Source: Paramecium pentaurelia
Lineage: Eukaryota > Ciliophora > Oligohymenophorea > Peniculida > Parameciidae
NCBI GenBank assembly: GCA_905183005.1
Contig: CAJJDO010000003.1
Location: 952,659-1,016,658, forward strand
Direction: 5' to 3'
DNA: 64,000 nt
Shown here: piece by piece, positions 57,973 to 64,000 of the stretch
Numbering within the stretch: position 1 is the stretch's first letter
Layout of the letters: each line of letters starts with the position of its first letter
Position numbers and translations under genes: made by a program
The notes under the pieces: model-generated
Told to the model about the DNA's origin: nothing
The model's input: the letters and a program-made list of their open reading frames with translations, nothing else
Databases searched by the model: none

Positions 57973-60900
57973 ATGGAATAATTGCAGGAAGGAGATTATG
58001 TGACAATATTAAAGGATCCTATAAGAAATGAAAAAGGATACATCAAATATATAGGAGAATTAGAGGGCAGATCAGGCACATACTATGGTATTCAGTTGGA
58101 AGTAATTTAAATTAATTAAATATACAGAATAAACTTGGGTCTCATAATGGTACACTATAAGGGAAGGAATATTTTACTTGTCCTGATGGTTTTGGTTTAT
58201 TCATAACAGGAAATCATTTAAAAAAGACAATAATTACAAGGGATGTAAATAAGTAAAATAATGATTGATATTTCAGAAAATCTACAAAAGTAACAAAAGA
58301 TGAGCCTAAATAATAAAAGTTAAAGACAAGTGCTAGTACAGCTGCAGTTGTTTAAAAGTCATAGCCTCAATCATAAGCTTAATATGGTAGTAATTAAACT
58401 ACAAAACAAACAACTCTTAAAAGAAATGAATCAAAAAAAGAAACAATAGTAAAAAGACATGTTGAAGAATAAATTGAGGAGAGATTATCAACATTAGAAG
58501 CTGAAGAAATATAAGAAGTATAAAATAAAGAATACAATATTTTAGCCACAATAACTAATTAAGCAATAATCAGAACCTGAACCTTAGTTTTTAGATCATT
58601 AACAAGAATTAGATAGTGTTAAATAATAATATCATGCATTAAAAATAGTTGCAAATGATTATAAGTTAGAAAATAAATCATTAAAAAAGAAAGTAGAATA
58701 ATTAGAATAAGAATTAACAGAGTAATTAGAAGATTTAGATTCTTATGAAAAATTAATTATGGAATGTGAATAATTAAAATCTGATAAGGATATTCTAAAT
58801 TTAAAATTATAGGAATTTGAAGCTTCAAATTAATAATTATAATAATAAGTAAGTTAATTGCAATTTGAAAAAGAATTAGCAGATTTAGAAATTGAAGAAG
58901 CATTGGTTACTTGTGGAGCTAATCTTTAAGTTGGTAATTAAGATTCAAGTGAAGTTGTACTTAAAAATACATAATTGCAAAAAGCATTGGCTTAATTAAA
59001 ATAAGAATATGATGATTATAAACAATAAAAAATAACTGAAATTTAATAATACTAAATTAGATTAGAAGCAATTCCTTAATTAAATGAAAAAGCAATGAAA
59101 TGTGTTAAATTAGAAAGTTAAGTAAAAAAGTTGACTGAAGAGAATTAAGAATTGTGTTAAAGAGTAGATGAAAGTTAAGCATTATAAGAGATGATTGAGA
59201 AAATGACAGAAACATTAATGAAGAAAGATGATTTTATTGAAGAATTAAGAAATTAAATAAAAACAATTAATGAAGAGAAAAAATTAGATTAAGAATTAAT
59301 CTAAACTTTATTGGATGAAAGTAATTCTTTAGAAAAATAAATAAATGATATGTAATTTAAATTAGATTAAGCTAATGCTTAGATTAATAATAATTCAAAT
59401 GATTTGTAAGAAAAGGATTAATAAATACAAAGACTAAAAGTTAAAGTTGCTTAATTAAATAAATAAGTTGATTAATCAAGATTAGAAGAAGATAATACTT
59501 AAAATGAACATACAAAAAAGACATTTTTAGATGAAATAAATCTTAAGAATTAAGAATTATTATTATAATAAAGAGATACTTATAAAAAGTATATGAAAGT
59601 AGCATTAAATAATATTGAAATAAGAAATCAAATAGCATTAAAAGGAATTATTATTTATAAATCATTACCATAAGATTATTGTACAAAACTAAAGTTCAAT
59701 TTATTAGAACCAGTTATTTTGGTTAGAAAATTAAGTGAAAAATCAATATTAGTAGCTGATGAATTTTTAACTTAATTAGAAAATTAAAGTGATAAATTTA
59801 TTAAAGAGGAATTATAAGATTTAGGATTTTGGATGTTAAATGCACATAAATCTCTTTATTAATTAAGTGATTTGTGTAATATATTCACAATATACCTATA
59901 AAATTAAACAGATAGAGAATCTTTAGAGAAAGTTGCTAGAAATGGAATTCTATTAAATTAATTTAAAATTGCAGATACTTTGGTTGATATGATAATATAA
60001 TGTGTGCAAAATGAAAAAATCAGTACATAGCTATCTTTATCAGAATTATAATTTGCAATTTAAAGAATTAATGATGATTTAAGCAATCTTGAAATTCAAG
60101 AAGGGGCAGTAATTGAATCCTTATTAAATCAAATTATATTTAAATATAGCTATTCAATCTTTAATTTTAAAGTCATTATCAACTAATCAACAGCTACTAC
60201 TTTACAAAAGATAACTGTTGATTAATTGATTGATACCTTAATATAAAGATGTAAGGAACTATCAAAATAATTACGTTATGGAAGATAATGTTGGGGAGGA
60301 TATTTTAATAGAAAAAATGAGAAATTCTCAGAATTAATAAATTATTTATAACAATTATTACAATAAGATTTGAATAAGTTAGAATTAGATTAGTATTAAT
60401 CATATATATCTTGTTAAGGAGAATCTGTTTCATAGCCATATAGAGATAGATGTGTGTCTATTGTTCATTTATTGAATTAAATAAATCAATAATTTGAAGA
60501 GTAAAATATTAATGAAGAATTTTTATCAAATAAACCAACTTTACATTCATATGCATAAACTTCACTTTGGTCATAATGGTAAAAAGAATTAAAGTCTTAA
60601 TTATCTGATATTTCTTATACTATAGAATCTGAAAAAAGATTGAAAGATGATTTACAAAAATTATAATCTGAGAAATCTCAAATATATTCTGATTGTGTAG
60701 CATTACGTAAAAATAAGGAAGCATTAGAAAATAGAGTTGTTGATTTATAAATTAAGGCTGATAGAGTTTAAGTTCTTGAAAATGAAAAACAAAGGCATTA
60801 AGAGAAAATTAAAGGGTTTAATGAAGCTTCAGAGTTGACTAGAAAGGAAATTGATAATTTAGAAAATAAATTGAAGGAAAGTGAAGAAATTAGGAAATAA

Positions 60901-61344
60901 TTAGAGGAATAAGTTACATTATACTAATAATCATAACCAAAAAATTCTTTCTTAGATTAACTTTAAGGTAGAAATTTTAGAAAGAGTGGAACGATGTTAA
61001 TCTAATCATCTAATAATTTAGATTCAGAGAGCAATTTTAATCCATTTTAAGAATTTACTATAAATAAAGGAATTGAAGCTGTATTGTTAAAAGAAAATCA
61101 ATAATTAAAATTATATAAGATGAGAGAAGATATACTATCAATAACAACATCCAACCAAAAACCATAGATAGAAGAAAAATTGTTATAAATAAGAAAATTA
61201 AAAATGAAATAATTAAAAAGTATGGTTTTGAATGAAAAGTTTGATGCTAGAAATTAAGCAGCAAAATTCTATGTTAAGTAAAGTGGAATGAAACTTACAA
61301 ATACAGTCTTGATGGATACTTTGTAGGCTATTATAGCAGTTTGA
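57973..61344 (+). CDS. DCTN1: Dynactin subunit p150-Glued
   Basis: Microtubule-binding subunit of dynactin, ~1,097 aa. Start at ATG 57973 (MEQLQEGDYVTILKDPIRNE). Introns 58102-58127, 58253-58276 and 58518-58545. The CAP-Gly domain occupies residues 5-75: GYIKYIGELEGRSGTYYGIQ, the tubulin-tail loop GSHNG (47-51, canonical GKNDG) and GKEYFTCPDGFGLFI. A basic Ser/Gln linker, then long coiled coil. In the middle is the dynactin domain, e.g. IIIYKSLPQDYC, LLEPVILVRKLSEKSILV and LGFWMLNAHKSLYQLSDLC, which separates p150-Glued from CLIP proteins. A second coiled coil leads to TGA 61342-61344. The GKNDG change is notable, but the rest of the domain is intact. The order CAP-Gly, CC1, dynactin domain, CC2 is exactly as expected. 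Confidence 0.88.
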
Positions 61345-61876
61345 AAAATATGAGTTAAAATAAAATATAATAATATATAAAAATTCATTATATTCTTCAA
61401 TTATCGGTTCTTTTTAAAATTGATCTATTCTTTTATAAATTTTATGTTGATTATTCGTTTATACAAGGATTGAGCCATGCTACATTTGAGAGTCCTTTAC
61501 ATTTTAACACTTATCTTTTGATATAGGTCACTTCTGTATTGGGATGATAATTAAGTACAATAAGTAGTTCATTAAATTTAATCTTCTTAGTACTTCTCTC
61601 GAGAAACATGGGTTCCTCGTCATCCACTAATGATTTTTAGAGAAGATTCAATGGTATTAGTTTTGAAATTTTGGAAGCTGGTGAAAAGGAATTCATTAAA
61701 AATACAATTTATTATAATCTCCAATTAAGATATGGATTTGAAGTTTATATTATGAATAAAATTCTTGATAATTCGCGATAATTCAAAAAATTTAACAAAT
61801 TAATATCCTAATGAAGAGATATTTATAATATAAATTTGAGTATTTATTTAATAATAATTTAATTAGTATATTAGAA
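61345..61876 (+). other. Intergenic region with a small myristoylation-type ORF (61608-61814)
   Basis: The left part has no clear gene. At 61608-61814 a 68-codon frame, MGSSSSTNDFQRRFNGISFE then EILEAGEKEFIKNTIYY, starts with an N-myristoylation-like MGxxxS and ends at TGA 61812-61814. It could be a real small lipid-anchored protein or the first exon of a lost gene; no intron connects it to its neighbours. Confidence that it is expressed is low. Confidence 0.4.
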
Positions 61877-62368
61877 ATGAATTAAAATAGTAAAGAATAG
61901 GAATATGAAAAAGTTCTTGATTTACTTGATCATTTTATAAAAAAATATTAAAATTTAGGTAGGAATGCAATAGAAACATCTATTGTCAGCCTTTTAAAAA
62001 ATAATGTAAGTGGGTTATTTTTTGTTGGATTTTATGAAGTAATTGATGGTATAATCTGTGATTCTATATTAGAAAATTATCTTGAGGTAGGTCCATATTA
62101 AAGTACTATATTGGCAACACCAAGAATTGAAAAGGGGAAAGGATAATGTGGTTAATGTTGAGCAGAAGGAAAAATTCAGATTCAAGAAGATGTGAAAGTT
62201 TGTCAGAATTACATAGCTTGTGATAATGAGACATAAAGTGAGATTGTTATTCCAGTGATAAAGAATGGAGTAGTTTAAAGTGTGTTAGATATTGATTCTG
62301 AACAGTTGTCACGATTTGATGATATTGATTCTAAGTATTTATAAAAAATAGTTGAGTATTTAATTTGA
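61877..62368 (+). CDS. Free methionine-(R)-sulfoxide reductase (GAF) with in-frame TGA
   Basis: GAF-domain enzyme of the fRMsr family, which reduces free Met-R-sulfoxide. Start at ATG 61877 (MNQNSKEQEYEKVLDLLDHF). Family features: GRNAIETSIVSLLKN, LFFVGFYEV, YLEVGPYQSTILATPRIEKG, GKGQCGQC (catalytic-loop Cys), then DVKVCQNYIACDNETQSEIV (second essential Cys in IACD) and VLDIDSEQLSRFDDIDSKYL, ending at TGA 62366-62368. An in-frame TGA sits at 62159-62161, immediately after GQCGQC, with strong homology continuing after it. No sensible intron removes it without losing the Cys motif. It is therefore either a nonsense mutation, a sequence error or a recoded codon. If it acts as stop, a 94-aa fragment without the IACD Cys results. 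Confidence 0.75.
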
Positions 62369-62382
62369 TTAAATAATAAATA

Positions 62383-64000
62383 ATGAAACTTTCCTTTGAG
62401 TTATTAAATTTGAGACAAAGTTTTATGAGCTTTGATACTTTTAAGGGTCCCATTATTCTTGGGTTTATATGCTATTAGTGTAGAATATTTAAGTTTATTA
62501 TATAGTTTATTATGGTGAAGGATTTTATGGATTAATCAAGTGTATTTATGGAAGATTAGATGTTATTATGCTTTTGTTTTTTTTCTCCTTATTTTAATAT
62601 TGGCCAATCGAAATTAAATCCAGAATAAAATATTATTCAGGAGGTCATAAACTAACTAAAGAGAAAATAAGAAATTATAAATTTTGTAGAGTCTAATTGA
62701 ATAAATAATAGTATTCTTACAGCGAAATAGTAGATATAATAGAAGTAGAAAATAAAGAAGAAATAAATTCTCATTCAAATAAATAATATTGGATAATTTT
62801 TATGGAAAACAGGTATATTTATGATGAAGCTAAGGAATCATTTATAAAAGTAAAACCAAATTCTAAATTTAATCTTAAGAATTTGGAAAAACATTAAAGA
62901 TCATATGGATGTGGAATCAATACTTTATATTAACCCATTAATTTAACTCATAATTTATTAAATGAATAATCCATTCAACCATTATCATTGTTATAAATAT
63001 TTAGTGTTTTCTTATGGCTTTAAGATGAAAGTACTATTTATGCTTTATTTACTATGTTTATGCTTTATTGTTAATTCTGTTCGGCAATCTAAAATAGAAT
63101 AACAATATTGCAAAATATAAGAGATATTTACTAAAATCCATAATTGATTACTGTATACCGTGATAATTAATGGAGATAAATTTCATCATAATTTTTAGAT
63201 CCTGGTGAGGTAGTTATATTATAGACAGCAGAAAAAATCAAACCTGATGAAAATTATATGACTCAATTTTTGTAACCATAATAAGCTGATTTGTTTTAAA
63301 ATAAAACTACGAATGTTGATTCTTACAAATATACACCATGCGATATACTTTTATTAAATGGATAGGCTATAGTAAATGAATCCATGTTAACAATGGATAA
63401 TGTTCCATAAGTTAAGGAAGGAATCAATCAAAATTAGAATGAATACTTGGATATCAAAGAGAAGCATAAATCTAATGTTATTTTTTGTGGAAGTGAAATT
63501 ATACAACTAAAAGGTAATACACAATATCCATCTTATATCAATAATGATGAAAATTAATCTGAGTGTTTAGGTTTAGTATTAAGAACCGGATTTTCTACTG
63601 CAAAAGGAAAATTTATGAAAACTATGCTCTACAATAACTAAGATGTAAATAGAAAATAAATAGGTGAACTATTTATTGCATTATTCTTACTTATTTTTGC
63701 TTCCATTGCAAGTGCTTATATCTTCATTAATTGCTTCTAAGAAGAATCTCGAAACAAATATTACCTATTCATTAGATGCTTATTAATTATTACTACTGTT
63801 GTTCCATTTTTATTGCCTATGATATTATCTATAACTGTATAAGATTCCTTAGAATTATTTGAATTCAAAAAGATTTTTTGTACATAATCATCAAAAATTC
63901 CTTTGGCTGCAAAGGAATTTTTTTGGCATTTGATAAAACTGCTTCATTAACTTATAATAGATTGATTTTCACTGGAATTGTAGAAAATTGCAAAAAAATG
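62383..64000 (+). pseudogene. P5A-type ATPase (Spf1/ATP13A1-like), hallmark motifs altered, frameshift; 5' part only
   Basis: Start at ATG 62383 (MKLSFELLNLRQ). Introns 62420-62445 (ends AAG) and 62478-62505 give RVPLFLGLYAI then IYYGEGFYGLIKC. The order follows P5A ATPases: FQYWPIEIKSRIKYY; PLSLLQIFSVFLWLQDEST; TVYRDNQWRQISS; PCDILLLNGQAIVNES; VIFCGSEIIQLKG; LVLRTGFSTAKGKFMKTML; SRNKYYLFIRCLL; FCTQSSKIPLAAK. The catalytic signatures are changed: TGES is TMDN (63390-63401), PPELP is PFLLP (63804-63818) and DKTG is DKTA (63932-63943). A T7 run at 63918-63924 breaks the frame between AAKEF and LAFDKTASLTYN; one more T would restore it. It runs off the right edge. It may be a decaying paralogue or a pseudo-ATPase. 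Confidence 0.75.

Noticed and set aside
62148..62165. An 18-nt GT...CAG intron that would remove the in-frame TGA of the methionine sulfoxide reductase
   Set aside because: It would be shorter than the other introns inferred here and would delete the conserved catalytic Cys-Gly motif.

Overview
The window reads as a macronuclear chromosome segment of a Paramecium-type ciliate. It is very AT-rich. Nearly every gene is open only if TAA and TAG are read as glutamine with TGA as the sole stop. The reading frames are repeatedly restored by removing tiny introns (about 20-34 nt, starting GTA/GT and mostly ending TAG, some AAG, CAG or GAG). Genes are packed on both strands with spacers often of 15-100 bp. 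Read with the standard code the window shows only short fragments; with the ciliate code about 35 genes can be traced end to end. No rRNA, tRNA, CRISPR array, transposase or virus-like gene was seen.

Layout. 1-7 kb: a RING-H2 protein running off the left edge, an orphan, a short POT1/TEBP-alpha-like telomeric OB-fold protein, a membrane RING protein, a C2-like coiled-coil protein and two orphans. 7.8-12.3 kb: a Tousled-like kinase, a second protein kinase and RNA polymerase III subunit C34. 12.4-18 kb: a long coiled-coil protein and an OFD1 orthologue separated by a 46-bp TA repeat. 18-26 kb: two orphans, a divergent centrin and a ULK-type kinase. 26-35 kb: a coiled-coil protein, an SPX-EXS (XPR1-type) transporter, a CCDC77-like protein, an orphan and an AGC kinase. 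35.6-43.3 kb: an orphan, an ankyrin-IQ-ankyrin-anoctamin protein and a SNF1/AMPK-like kinase. 44.3-52.1 kb: a histidine phosphatase, a Na+/H+ exchanger, a second ULK-type kinase, ASF1, a small orphan and a PWWP protein. 52.2-64 kb: a GBP-like GTPase with a very long coiled coil, a small putative ciliary protein, dynactin p150-Glued, a free methionine-R-sulfoxide reductase with an in-frame TGA, and the start of a P5A-type ATPase whose hallmark motifs are all altered.

Functional themes. Basal-body/cilium and microtubule genes recur (OFD1, centrin, dynactin p150, CCDC77-like, several coiled-coil proteins). So do chromatin and chromosome-end genes (TLK and its known client ASF1, the PWWP protein, the telomeric OB-fold protein) and six protein kinases. 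Membrane transport is represented by XPR1-type, NHE, anoctamin and P5A proteins. Genes lie on alternating strands and show no operon logic.

The observations most worth checking are the degenerate P5A ATPase with a T7 frameshift, the TGA inside the methionine sulfoxide reductase, the ankyrin-anoctamin fusion, the GTPase with a ~1,100-residue coiled coil, the single short telomeric OB protein, and introns of 3n length without a stop. All reading was by eye. Intron boundaries are inferred from frame, GT/AG ends and family continuity, and no database search was run.
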